A stretch of DNA of 64,000 nt from Parus major. Taxonomy: Eukaryota; Chordata; Aves; Passeriformes; Paridae. Made by a program: the position numbers and the translations under genes. The notes under the pieces are model-generated. The model made no database searches, was not told the DNA's origin, and worked only from the letters and a program-made list of their open reading frames with translations. The stretch is from positions 40,444,434-40,508,433 of the forward strand of contig NC_031773.1 in the NCBI RefSeq assembly GCF_001522545.3, given 5' to 3'. Below are positions 1-12,200 of this stretch, in pieces (position 1 is the stretch's first letter; the number at the start of each line of letters is the position of its first letter).

Positions 1-645
1 CCATTAGGACCTGTTCCATAAAGTTGTCATCCAGGTGTTTTAGGAATCTTCTGACCCAGGTTGGACCAGCTGCGATGTTCCCAGCTGATTTCTGGCAAGT
101 TGAAGTCCTCCATAAGAACAGGGGCGGTTTCCTTGGAAATGTCCTTTAGTTCCTCAAAGAATAACTTGTCAGTGTCATTGTCCTGGCTGGGAGCTCTATA
201 GCAGACTTCCATGGTGACACCTGCATTATTTCTCACCCAGAGGATCTCACCTGTGCCATTGCCAGCTGTGAGCTCAATACATTCTATCCCATCTATTACA
301 CATGAGGCCATCCCCTGCCTCTTCTGCCCTGCCCATCCCTCCTGAAGAGCCTTTACCCATCCAACAGAGCACCTCAGTCACAGGACTCATCCCACCAGGT
401 TTGAATTATGCCAATAATATCAGATCTCTGGGATGGGGCCAAAGCATTCTGTTTTTCTCCTTCATGCCATGTGCATTATTGTAGAAACAAACCACGTGTG
501 GTACATTGTAGCCAACACCTCCTGAAGCAGATTGAGGGATCCTATTAGAAGTGGTTTCCTCAAGCTCCTCAGGTTTTGACACACCATTGTTCATCACTGG
601 GAAGCATGGTTTTCTCTTTCTCCCTCCCAAGATAGTTTAAAGCTC
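1..645 (-). mobile_element. CR1 LINE fragment (endonuclease region of ORF2)
   Basis: Read on the minus strand, 27-311 translates to a degenerate apurinic-type endonuclease segment. Recognisable CR1 landmarks occur in order: a VCYRAPSQD box (CR1 consensus VCYRPPNQD), then VLMEDFNLPEISW (VLVGDFNLPDICW). Upstream in the element (about 400-630) a VVCFYNNAHGMKEKN stretch resembles the start of the endonuclease (LYTNAHSMGNKQEEL). Stops and frame changes between these blocks show that it is dead. The element continues beyond base 1. The right edge near 645 is approximate. Confidence 0.75.
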
Positions 646-683
646 TGCCAACAAACTGCAGTTGCTTCTGTGTACACTTTTAA

Positions 684-780
684 AAAATGTATACATATAT
701 CCATAAATATATATATAAATATATATGTGTATGTGTGTGCATATATATATATATATACAAACACACATATATATGCACAC
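684..780. repeat. (TA)n/(TG)n microsatellite
   Basis: Alternating TA runs with short TG and CA interruptions. It separates the CR1 fragment from unique intergenic sequence. Confidence 0.85.
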
Positions 781-1566
781 AGTCAGAGAGCAGTCTTTTC
801 AGGACATTAGCTCTTTGCTACCACCTGCCTGAAGTTTACAGAGGAAAGAGGGGGTTTTCTCATGACCGGTTCTGCTGAGAGGAACATCTCAAATTCTTCA
901 GAGAAGCATGATATGATCTGGTAAGCAAAAACCTATTTCCATTATATAATCTAAAAAGTGGGTACTAATCTATTAAAATAAATATTGGGTGCTGCTATTT
1001 CTTGCCTTTTAAATAAAGATAGTGTGTACCATCCTGGGGATTTTAAAATAATGGTTTTAAAACAGCTTTTTTCAGCAAACCAAATATTGGATCAGTCATG
1101 CTACAATAGGGGAGGAGAGCCTGCTGTGAAAGTGTGTCACTTTAAAATAGTGCAGAGCACTCTAGGGCAAATAAAACTACAGTAAATCAAAAGAGTTCAT
1201 CTATTGTGGCTATGTATTCTACAGCAGCCTCAGTTCAAGCCATGCTGCTAGTTTTTCTAGTGCCTTAAATCAAGCAGCAGGTATTTGTGGCCTGAAGTTA
1301 AGAAATGCTAAACATCTGCCAGTTTCCATACTTGAAACATTGCAGCTGCCTTACCTGAAGGATATTTTTCTGTTAGTGTACCAGGAATCTCAGTACTACT
1401 GTCATGTGGCATTTTCACTATGAAATACATCATTGTCATTTCACAAAATGTTAAACAATTCCCTCTCCCAAGGATCCAGTTTTAAGTAATTTACAAAATA
1501 TTTTAATTATCATATGTTTCAGTTCCTCATATTGGACACAAAAACACAGCGGCACACGATTTAATT

Positions 1567-1680
1567 TTACTTTTTAACAGACTCAAGACTTCTCTTGACA
1601 GCTGGCAGTTTCAGTGAGTAGTTCAGCACTCCATTCATCCAATCTGTAATGGCACTATTCTTGCTGACATGTGCTTTGGC
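1567..1680 (-). CDS. Exon-like orphan terminal coding segment, unidentified
   Basis: On the minus strand a plausible acceptor (pyrimidines then CATAG at 1681-1685) opens a 37-codon frame ending in TAA at 1567-1569. It begins AKAHVSKNSAITDWMNGVLN and ends SLESVKK. The peptide reads like an amphipathic protein tail rather than random AT-rich sequence, and the acceptor is in frame with it. I do not recognise the protein. No matching upstream exon and no AATAAA just downstream was found in the window. It may be the last exon of an unannotated gene, a relic exon, or chance. Confidence 0.3.
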   Translation of the reverse strand, partial: AKAHVSKNSAITDWMNGVLNYSLKLPAVKRSLESVKK

Positions 1681-2317
1681 CTATGAGAAAGACTTAGAGA
1701 CGTAAACATAATGAAATAAAACTAATCATCCCTCAGAACAAATATTTAATTTCTGAATGTTAATGGTCTGGTACTTATGAGCACAAATTACTTAAGACTT
1801 CTGTCTTCCCTTCATCATCAAGTACTCCCAATGCCAAAGAGAACAAAGGTTTTGATTGGTACTGGACCCATGAAAGAGCTGATGCGAATCATGTTTTATA
1901 TAACTTCCGATTGATTGTTGCATTCCCATAATTTATTGTACCTTCTACAGTTCTCTACTCTGTTTTCCCAGTTTGCAAATTTTTCTTCCAAAGTTAAAGT
2001 CTTGCAGCATTTCACATCCTCATCTATCTCTAAGAGCAATATCAATTTGGCAGGCTGCAATGCATATTGCAATGAAAATCTTGGAAGCCACTCTGTTGTG
2101 ATCAATCAAGATACACTTGAATCTAAGAATATTAGTAATTGTGTGGAAGTCATAAGGATTACTGTGGGTCTTGCTAGAGTAGTTGTACTTCATGCATATT
2201 CAGTGAGGCACTATAATAATCTTCAAAAGGTGCCCTGAAGATTGTCCTGGGGGGCAGAATGAGTCGTGAAGACATAAGAAGCACAATCCATCCTTTGATT
2301 GGAAATTCATTAATAAA

Positions 2318-2372
2318 CCTTGGACTCAGTGATCTTGGTGGTCTTTTAGAACCTTCATGATTCTATGATCAT
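2318..2372 (+). mobile_element. CR1 LINE 3' end fragment
   Basis: A TTGGACTCAGTGATCTTGG then AACCTTCATGATTCTATGAT series matches the conserved CR1 3' terminus (GATGATCTTTGAGGTC... ATTCTATGATTCTATG). The length upstream is unclear because the older part has diverged. Confidence 0.6.
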
Positions 2373-2959
2373 GGATGAACAGCAACAACAATGACACCAA
2401 TATCTGAAGAGATTGCTTTTGCTCAGGGAAAGCAAAATGCACCAAAAGAAAACCCCAAATGTGTCTTTTGTGTATGTTCTTAAATGAACTAAGGAGTTTT
2501 GGATGTCACTTTACCTTCTCAAATGACCCTGCCAATTTAATATCTAGTCTTGCCTAACAGCCTTTTCCTTAGGAAGTAAAAAAAGGAAAGAGGGAGCAGG
2601 ATTTTAAGCATAACTGTTGTGCTCTCAGGTGCCCTAAATCTTACATATCACAGTAGCATGTTTCCATCAATATTTCCACTTGCAAAATACCCCAAATATA
2701 AAAAGAAAAGGTATTTAAAAACCTCTAATATGTTTCCAGGCTAGAAAGATTAAAGGAGACTCCCAGTCTGAGGACATCTCTTTGAAAAGACTTCTCAGTT
2801 TCCCTGAGAAGCCGCTTGTGGTGAGAACTGTCCAAAGCAGGAGATAACAGAAAACATCTTTTGGAAAGTGTGTAGAATGCGATTATATCACCACACTGTT
2901 AAAAGGGGGAAAAAACAAAAAAAAAAGCTAATTAGGAATTTTGAATGTAGGGTGTTGTA

Positions 2960-3125
2960 GTCCTCCCCCGAGCTGGCCATAAGAAGACGACTGTGGCCTT
3001 TTGTCTGAATGTAAAGCTTGGCAGCGCACGGCGGAGGGAGAGGCTGCAGCTGCGGCGAGCCCTGCTGGGCGTGTTCAACCCATTCCTGGGACTGCACCGC
3101 CCCCTGCTGGCCCCAGGCACAGTTA
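2960..3125. other. Small GC-rich island in AT-rich intergenic DNA
   Basis: About 165 bases with several CpG dinucleotides (GCGCACGGCGG, GCGGCGAGC) set in otherwise AT-rich sequence. No open exon or known repeat is apparent. It contains the CTCF-like motif listed separately. Confidence 0.5.
3096..3114 (-). promoter_or_regulatory. CTCF-like binding motif
   Basis: The minus strand reads GGGGCCAGCAGGGGGCGGTG, which fits the CTCF core (CCASYAGRGGGCRS) at nearly every position. It lies about 2.8 kb beyond the 3' end of C12orf50, where a domain boundary between genes would be plausible. Sequence evidence only; occupancy is unknown. Confidence 0.5.
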
Positions 3126-5902
3126 AATGATGGACAGACTCGGGTTGCTTAATAAATTTATATATTTACATAATGCATCGCTGTACAAGGGAGCTTTCAT
3201 CAGAAAATATCTTTATTAGGAGAAAACTGTCAAAAATCCTTCTTTTTAAACAAAGTCTACAATTCCCAGGGACATTTTACTCCATTTCTATTTTACAACA
3301 AGCTTTTTTTCTTGTTCAGGTGCTAATTTGAGACGGACTTTCCTACCTTAATTAATAAATAAAATATTTACAATATCAGTGCTGCTGAGACGCTGGGAGT
3401 TAATAACAATAATTTAGCCAGGCTTGTTAAGGAATGCAGGATCTCACACTGGAAGCTTTGCAAACTTTTGTCAAAATACAGCTGGTAGCACTGTTATTCT
3501 ATTTACTAAGGAAAATGATTCACCTAGATTAGATGTCTGATGTGCTTTTAGAAGTACCATCTGGAAAAACATTAGCATATTTTAACATGTCTGGGGTGAA
3601 AGCAACAAATCACTTATTTCTCCTGGGCCTTCCAATTCAGCAGTAGATTATGGCCATGCATACTTAATACCAGGGCAAGTTCAACCCTGCTTCAGTCACC
3701 CTCTGCCTCTGCTCTTTGGCTCATTATCTCAGAGTTTATTTTCAACTACTATAAGTGTAAATCAGTGTGGGGGAGGGTCTGTCATGCAGTGATTATGTGA
3801 AAGTACAGAAATGCAATCAATCTTTAGGGCCTCGCTGCATGAAATGCTGAATATTCTCAGTTTCCTTCGGCTCCTCCCTGGGGCTTCAATGACAGAGAAA
3901 ATCACACAAGATTAAAACGTATAAGAGGGAAAGTGTCTGTGATCTGGAAAACAAGCAGGTATTTTTATTATTATAGAGAATCTTAGTGTCTTTAAAGCTG
4001 TGAAAGGGAAATCTTAATTAAGGATTTGATCACAAAGCACTTGATCCTATAATGTTCCTCTGGTTTCTGTCAAGAGCAGCTAACACCTCACAGGAACTGT
4101 AAATATCTTGTTGAGACATATATTTAATGTGCAGTGCTGAAGTATTTTTTGGTATCTGTGAATTTCTGGGTTGAGCAAGTGATGACTGAAAAAACAGTAT
4201 TTGTAATTTCTCTACAGGAAGCTCCAGTGAAAAGAGTACTGAAGCTGTGGTCCCACAAAAGCTGAGGATCAGCCCAGTACTACCCTCATAGACACATCCT
4301 TTTCTTCTTGCATTTCCTTGTCTTTCCCTTGAGAAGGGCCTGACACTTAGCTCAACCACCTGCTGCGATATTTGCATCTTAAGATGCTAGAAAATTGGGG
4401 TTTTTGGCTTTTGTTGGTTGGGTTGCTTTTTCAGGGTGGGGAGATGGGTTAAATTGTATCAGAAGGTGCCTTGTTCTTTCTGATGCCAGTCAGAAAGGTG
4501 CTCAGATTCTATAAAGGACATCTTAAGGTCCTGATTTTTTGAGACCACACCAAAAAGAAAAGGAAGATAGTAGAGTTAACCATAAGACCCTTCAGAGGCT
4601 GGGAGCCATGGATTGAATGGGTCTCTGACCACAGCCCAGCACACCCTGCAGTTTCCACCCATGTGAAATTACCCCATTTTGGTCACTGGAACTCTTACAG
4701 GATTTTCCCAAAGAAGCCAACTCTGTTCCTCACTTCTGCTGTCAAACAGAAAGGATGTCCACCTGAGAACTTGCTGCTAAATAAAGGTGAGGCCCAGCAG
4801 GGAGTGTCATCATCAAGCACGTACCAAGCAGGAGGTGCTGATTTGTTCCTGTGTGGCACAAGCAGCAGGCAGCACATGCAGCACAGCACAGCCTGCACTT
4901 ACACATCCATATATAGTAACAATATTAACCACTTGCACAAATTAAATATTGAAATCCTTTTTAAGAGAATGCTAAAATCAGACCAGCATATCATTTTCCC
5001 ATGCCCTTTTATGGTCTTATCAAACTTAATACTCTGACTTGTGAAGACATTAGACAAATAGCAAATGTAAAATTTATATTTCTTTTATGTGAAGAGCAAA
5101 AAGGGAATTAAAAGCCTTTATCAAGATATTAAAAAAATAACTTGATTCAACAGCCCTCTGAATTGAGATTTTAAATTGCCTCAAGCAGACAACATGTGAA
5201 ATGTTGCAGCAAGGCATCATGTGCTACAATTTGGAACATCAATGTTGAATTAGAGGTGGAGGGAAAATTTCCAACACACCTAGTCTTTGATTTTAAAAAG
5301 ATGCTTCTTGTTTTGTACATTTTTACTTAGCTAAACCAGAAAAGGTTCCAAGGTGGCAAAATGCTTTCATTCTCACAGTTACAGATGCCACCAATATCAT
5401 TACTGGATCCTAGTGTTACAGAAAAGAAGTTTGAAGGGCTCTCTTCAAAAACTGATTATGTTTTAAGAATGACAAAAGGTCAAGTAAATGCAAAAAAACT
5501 GAAAAAACATCTGAGAAAAAGATATGAAGTCATGTATATGTAACACTTCAGTATGAGGTTTGCTTCTTCAGAAAACAGTATTAAAGTATCCTTCTTTTCA
5601 GTCTTCCTCTCAATCTTTATACAACTCTTCATATTTTAGTTCGAAATGCATGTAAATACATATCTCAGTTAATTCTGACAGATTTCTTGTGAAGTTCATT
5701 TAGTTCATAACACAGTTCTGCTTCTGCACTAAAATTGGAAAATCTTAAGATCAAATTCAGACTGAGTCCCCAAACGTCTGGAAAAACAATTAAATCATCT
5801 AGGAATCTGACTTTTGTACCAGCAAACCACGTTCTAGAATGCATTACATTATTACTGCTTACATTAAAAGTCCTCTGAAACTGCTAAGTATAACTAATAG
5901 TA

Positions 5903-5908
5903 TTTATT
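5903..5908 (-). terminator. Candidate polyadenylation signal for C12orf50
   Basis: AATAAA on the minus strand (TTTATT as given) about 320 bases beyond the proposed TAA stop of C12orf50 at 6228. Confidence 0.45.
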
Positions 5909-6227
5909 CATATTAGGAGTTATACTTTAAAACAGCTATCAAATATATATCAAATATAATAAGGGAAGACTCTGCTTTGGATTTTTTTTTTTCCTCTTTG
6001 AACTATCAGTCTGTGGTGTAGAGTTGTAGTCTGTAAAAATAACTTCAACTGCCAAATTTTTATAGTAGATTAAACTTAGTGAATATAGATCTTTATATGT
6101 CACCATGCAGAGCATACTTTTAAGAATTTTTAACCAGTTTTGAAGCACTATAGTGGGCTTCCTTCCTGCACCTTCTTTTTGGAATTTGCAGTCTCTTCAT
6201 CTTTGGATATTCCAGTTGATAATTTTC

Positions 6228-6287
6228 TTATTTCCCTTTAGATGTTTCTTTTTCTCCTTTTTTATTCACTTCCATGTCTTCTTTACT
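6228..6287 (-). CDS. C12orf50: C12orf50 terminal coding exon 12
   Basis: In phase with exon 11, it reads SKEDMEVNKKGEKETSKGK and stops (TAA at 6228-6230). The acceptor is a tandem NAGNAG (AACAGCAG), so one extra Gln codon (6288-6290) may be included. The human tail also ends in basic residues and SK, but similarity is too short to be sure. Confidence 0.6.
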   Translation of the reverse strand, partial: SKEDMEVNKKGEKETSKGK

Positions 6288-9200
6288 CTGCTGTTAAAAC
6301 AGATATACACAAAATTCTGTGCATGATTTCTTAAAGTAAAACTACACGCTCCTTCAGAAACATTTTAAGAAGTAAAATTTCAACATGAAAGATGAGATAG
6401 AGGTTCTCAGCTTTCAAGGTAGCTGTAAAATGTATGAATGGTTCTTAGGATAGGTTTCAAACATTTTGTAGTCTGAGTCCTTTCATGGATTCAGATTTCA
6501 GCTGGTTATTATTCAGCCATTGCTGAAGCTTCACGAACAATCCAGCAGAGAAACAGATAGATCAAACTCATATGGTCTCTACTGTGTTTGCCTGGTGCTT
6601 TAATCCAAAACCTGCCTTTTGTATCACTTAATTTTAGTGTAAACATTTTGCTTTCATAGAAATATTGTTATAAAAAAATTAGAAATCACAGGTTATTTAT
6701 TCAGGCAAAGGTACATGACAGAAAACAAAACTATAAACTGCTCTTTCAGCTATTCAGCATTGATCAGAGTCTTGCAGGTTTTGAATGAGGAAGTTTTACA
6801 AGCACTTTTACATTTTCTAGGTGGGCATAGGCACGTCAATTCTCCTAAAAAGGCTAAATTGTAACCATTTCTATCAGTTACCTGAGTGGTTATTTTAAAT
6901 TTAGAGAACTGTTTTGCTTGTGGATTTCTTTTCCTCCAAGCTGGTGAATTAGAAGATCCTGAAGTATATTTGCCTGTAGGAAAAACATACACATTGCTTC
7001 CTAATTTCAGCCACAATTTCAGGAAAGACCCCTTTAGTCTGATATTAAATATTACATTGAATTAAATATTACATTGGCTGAAGTTTCAATGAATGCATCA
7101 GATGAGTCAGACATCGCATCTGAAACATGAGCTTGTATTAAAGGCAGACTCTCTCTAGAACTTTAAAGATAATTTGCAATATTGTAGCATTTCCATGAGG
7201 CTCGTGTGGTGGAGATTCTGCTACAGACATCCTTGGTTTTAACAAAGGGAATGTTCCTAGGCTAAAGACTGTCCCAAATATATCAATAGCTTCTGTTTTA
7301 TCCCTGCCTGTGAAAGCCCTATATGCAAGGCTATATTATGTTTTTGTGCTAGACAGTTCATTGTGCCTCAGAATATACTGCTTAATCACCATTAAAGCAT
7401 TAAACCATTAGGCATTAAACCATTTTCTAAAAAACTTATTTAAAATTAATATTCTTAATAGTCTTCTTTTGATTCCATCTTAATGTGATTAATTAAAATT
7501 ATTAATTTCTTAATAATCCTACAATTTTCAGTTTATAAACAATGTGAAAACATTACCATAGTTTTCTGTCTGTGTCCAAAATCTCCTATTGTTGTCAGGC
7601 TGATTCTTTTGTTTGGAGCTTTTCTGACCATAGGATTCAGGTACTGCTGGAAAGAAAGGCAGTAAAGAAGTTAATGATCATTCTTACAACAAAATGTTGA
7701 TCCACATTTTTTCAAAAATGTTCTATTCTTTTTTTAACCTAGAAATTTAATAAAATGCATTCTCACATAAAGAATGTTCTCTCTATAATCCCTATACCAC
7801 CTTGTTCACATTTAATGAAAGCAAACATTCAAAAAAAGAAAAAAGACACAACTACTTGTCCTCAAGAGAAAACACCAATATTGGAATTTGTTTCACTTTA
7901 CTTTATTCACCTTAAAGTAGGCATTACTCTGTCTGAAGGAGGTCCCTGTTGTTAGAAATTAAGACAAGGAGGCACCTCAAAATGAGAATGAACCCAGCTT
8001 AAGAGAGATGAAATTGGCAAGATGAAATCACTTTTTGATTTCTGATTATTTAAATTATTTACCATTAAATCTGTTGACAAAGTGACAAATGGGAAAAAAA
8101 AATTATTCAGAGAAGTCATGGACACAGCAACCGAAAATTCAAATAAAGCCCAAATGATATACTAAATTGGGTGAGGCTATATGCATTAGCAGGATAAAAA
8201 TAAAGCAAAAGATGTAATAAATCTGAAGCACATTGCCAGAAAGAAAGATGCAAGACTCAGAATCCCACCTGTAAGTTTCCTGCCAAATTAATGACATAGC
8301 ATGTACCATCAAGAAGACAGTAGAGTAAGATGAAGAAAAGTACCATCCTTTATGAACAGCAGAAAGAATAGATTCAGTCCTCTGTCCAACATAATTTATG
8401 TGAAAAAAATAATACTAATGTTAAATACAAAGATTTACACTGCATTTAAATTGATAACAGAAGTGTGAATAAGACCCAAAACCTTGTTTATTCAAAACAA
8501 AAAAATAATCCTAAATAATGAAAATAAACAGAAATACATAAAAATGAAAACTCCAGTGAAATCTCAGTTATGGAAATATATGCTGCAAAACAAGGTCATT
8601 CTATCATATCCTACATGAAAAATAAGATTGAACAAGAAACATTTCTTGAGACACAACTAAAATTCTACTGCAAAAAATACTTCTACTATAAGCAGTTAGA
8701 ATAAAATAAGAGCTTAAAGGTGGAGTTTTCAAGGTTTATTAAATATTTGAAAAGAATAAGTCACTTAAGACATGCTGTAAAAACTGGGGATCACTATATT
8801 TGTGCACATCACCACTTCATTGCATCCATGAATTCCTGCTGTAAATTCATGGATGCAATGAAATGTGAAAAATTGTGGCTCAATTATTGTTCAGGAATAT
8901 CCTGTCCAACAAATTGTAAAGCTTTATAAATCTTTACATTTTTGTCTACAGACATGGCTGAAATCTACTTGTGAAAATTATACTTGATCAAATTAGTCAT
9001 GGTTGTATTTAGGCATTAATAACTTATTCACCTGCAGGGACCCAATTGAATGCAGTACAATATAAACAGGCATTTTAAGAATTCTGTGTACGCAGAAACC
9101 CACCTGTAGATCCATTGAATTTTGGTTTTTGAGTGACAGTCCGGTAGACTACATAAGCTGATCGTCGAGGTTCTGGAGAATTTAAATGAGTGTATCTTCC

Positions 9201-12200
9201 AGTTTCTCTCCCATATGGACTCAAAGAAGCAGTTTCAACATCCTTACTTTGACCCCTTTGTTGATAACTTGGTTTTATTTTGGGGTCTGGAGTATGAATT
9301 CCTAAAAGTGAAAATACAACCAAAAGGGTTGTCCTGTCATTCAGAATTACACATAGTGCAGGCAACCAGAGACTGAATAAGCTTTGAAGACAGACCAGTC
9401 CAAGTATGGGATGCCCATATTTGACACAGAATTTTCCTAGATTTTTTTAGATTTTTCTAAAAACAGAAATTTCCTAGATAGTGCTAAATCATCTCACAAT
9501 TTAGTAAACAGAAATTAATAAACTGATGATTTTTACAAAATACCTTTGCCAGTTACTACATTAGCTGAATTTCTTCGCTCCTCAGAAATCCTTTTATTTT
9601 CCTTTACTTCCTTACAGTGGTGGTTCTTTACCAGTTCAGTGTGGTTTGTTTCTGAGGGATTAAAATGACACATATTCATTTTTTCAGAAAGAACAAAATG
9701 TGTTCATAGCCAAGAATACTGTGGTGTTTTGTAAACATAATCTCCTACTTCATAAATAGGTCCCTTTGGGTGGAACATGATTTCACGTGCTAATTACTGT
9801 AAAAGTGTAATTCCCCAGAAGGAAAGCACAAGTGTCTATATCTCCTCTAGCAGAAGAAATCTTGAAGGCCAACTCAAAGATTAACTCTAAATTCAAAAAT
9901 CAGATCATCCTTTCTCTACACTGCATAGGTGCGGAGCTCTGGAACACCCATGGCTGAGCCCATGGAGACCAATTCACGCACTTCAAAGGATGCCTGACTG
10001 AACTGTGAATGACTTCTACCTGTAGCACCTGGATACACCCTGGACATGTGCAGTGCATGAACATAACAAAATACTACAAATGATGGAGATAAATTAGCAA
10101 CAGCACTAGTTGCATAGGTAAGCCCACTTCAAACTACAAACAGAACTTCATTGGGAAAGTTGCATTGTACAGTAACCACAGAGCTCTTTTCCTGGCCCTG
10201 CTTCTCTTTGGGAAGATGAGGATTTGCTCTCCCTTTTTTCCTGCTAACATAAACAAGCACTTGTGGTTCCTCTCATTTCAGACCAAAATCTGGCAGAAAT
10301 TAAAAAGAAAATGAAAAGAAACTTCTGCTTCAGTTTATGGGGTAGTTTAAAGACAAAAATCTGTCCTTTTTTCCCCTTTAAAACTGCAAAGAAATAACTG
10401 GATAACAATGTACTCACAATAAAATTTTATACATTGACAAACACATTCTGGAATTCTCCTGTGAAAAGGATGAAACTTATCATTAAGGTACTTTGGTGTA
10501 GGGATTTTAATTTGCTGTACGTGACTAGTTTTTGATAAACACGCTTTATCACAAGTGTTACAGTCTTTACTATATTTTTACTGGTTTTATTAAGTCCTCT
10601 GTTCTGGGAGATCCTAACTACAGTCAAATCTGTTTTATTGTCTGAAGTGGAAAGTGCACAGCACTCCCCATGATCTAATGTGAGATCAAAGACTTTAGTA
10701 ACTCAGGGACTCATAATTGAATCTATCAGAGGATGCAAACTGGCTGAAAGAAGCAGAATTAAACCAGAAGCTTTAACAGAATTAAACCATAACAATTGCT
10801 ATCATCTTGCATTGAAAGAAATCACTCTGTTAATGGAAATTTCACTTCAGATTGGTTTTACACAAGATAGATAATGTTCACCACACTTGCAGAGGAACAA
10901 AAGTAATATAATCTAAAAATATGCAAATATATAATAATGAAGTACCTTTCACATTGGGATACTTTGACGTAATTGGTTCCTTTTCCCGAGGTAGTGCCTC
11001 AAATCTGTTCCCATCAACAAATGTGTTCCTCTGCATCACAGAACCACCACCTCCTGTAGGGAAGGAGTCTCACAAAGTTATCTGTACTCAAGAGCACCCT
11101 GAGAAAGGTGAACAATACAAAGAGTCTGCTTTTTAAATGGCATGTTTTTAGCTGGAGTAGAAAAATACAGTGAACACAATGAAACCAAATAGCTGATTTA
11201 ATAAGGCCCACAAAAATTAGAGAAAATGGTCTGTTAAACAGAGCTGTTAAATAGTCTATTAAAAGCTTTAAATATATATAATTGTGAACAGAGATTCAGT
11301 TATTGAATTGTGGCTCAGTGGTAACTGTTTATACAGACATAAAGCATATACAGACATAAAGTATCTTTCTAAAGATACTTTTGTACGTAAAGGTCACAGG
11401 AAAAGATGTAGAATAAAAGATACATTTCTACTGTGCAATAGTTCTGGAGCTAGAAGACACACATCAGTTTGCTCCAAGCTACAGCAAGCAGCCCTAGCAT
11501 GGTATTGCATTATTTTGCATCTACAAATAGGAAAATAGGGGGGAAAAATACTAAAATTATTACTATTTTTATAATTAATAATTATTTATGAAAAAAAGGA
11601 TTGAATACCACTAAGTATTAAGGAAATTCAGGAGAATGGGGCATTATTCAGCTTTAATGACAGGATTCAATGCAGAACTCAATTGCTCAAAATAGTATGT
11701 TCTCATTATGGTCAAGCAAGTGTATGCAAAGGGATATTTAACATTAAATAAATTAATTTAACAGATTAACAGATCCATTAAACAAATTGCAGGATTGCAG
11801 CTTGGTTATTTTTCTGTAGGATAACTGAAAAATACAAAGCTTATTCACCTTAACTATGGATAGTCTCACAAAAGTGACAGTTTTTGAAGGCATTTTCACT
11901 TCAGACAGTCACAGAATCACAGTCACAGAATATAAGAGTTGGAAGGGACTCACAAGGAACATCAAGTCCAGCTCTTAAATGAATGGCCCATACAAGGATC
12001 AAACCCATATCCTTGGCATTACTAGGACCAGGCTCTAATCAGCTTGTCTGCATCTCTACACTTGCTTTTTCATAACTCCACAGAACCCTTTCTTTCCCAA
12101 AATCAACTGTAATCTGCATAAAGGATTTTGTCCTGTGCAATACTAAAATAAGCATAATATATAATCATAAACAATGAGTTTTATTGTTAAAACTAACAGT

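Larger units (their letters stand above)
781..5902. other. AT-rich intergenic DNA downstream of C12orf50
   Basis: Apart from the items listed separately (exon-like frame at 1567-1680, CR1 tail near 2318, GC-rich island at 2960-3125), I see no coding exon with convincing splice sites and protein similarity. Open frames here, including one of 115 codons on the minus strand at 4030-4377, show no recognisable domain. The stretch 3130-3450 is compositionally odd, with alternating A/T runs and ordinary sequence, and could be a conserved noncoding element. That cannot be judged without an alignment. Confidence 0.5.

Noticed and set aside
4030..4377. 115-codon minus-strand frame
   Set aside because: No splice context, no recognised domain and AT-rich surroundings; most likely chance.
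11970..12047. Possible tRNA-Ile gene
   Set aside because: The tRNA-like part is mutated in the B box and anticodon loop and fused to a CR1-like tail, so it is the head of a SINE.
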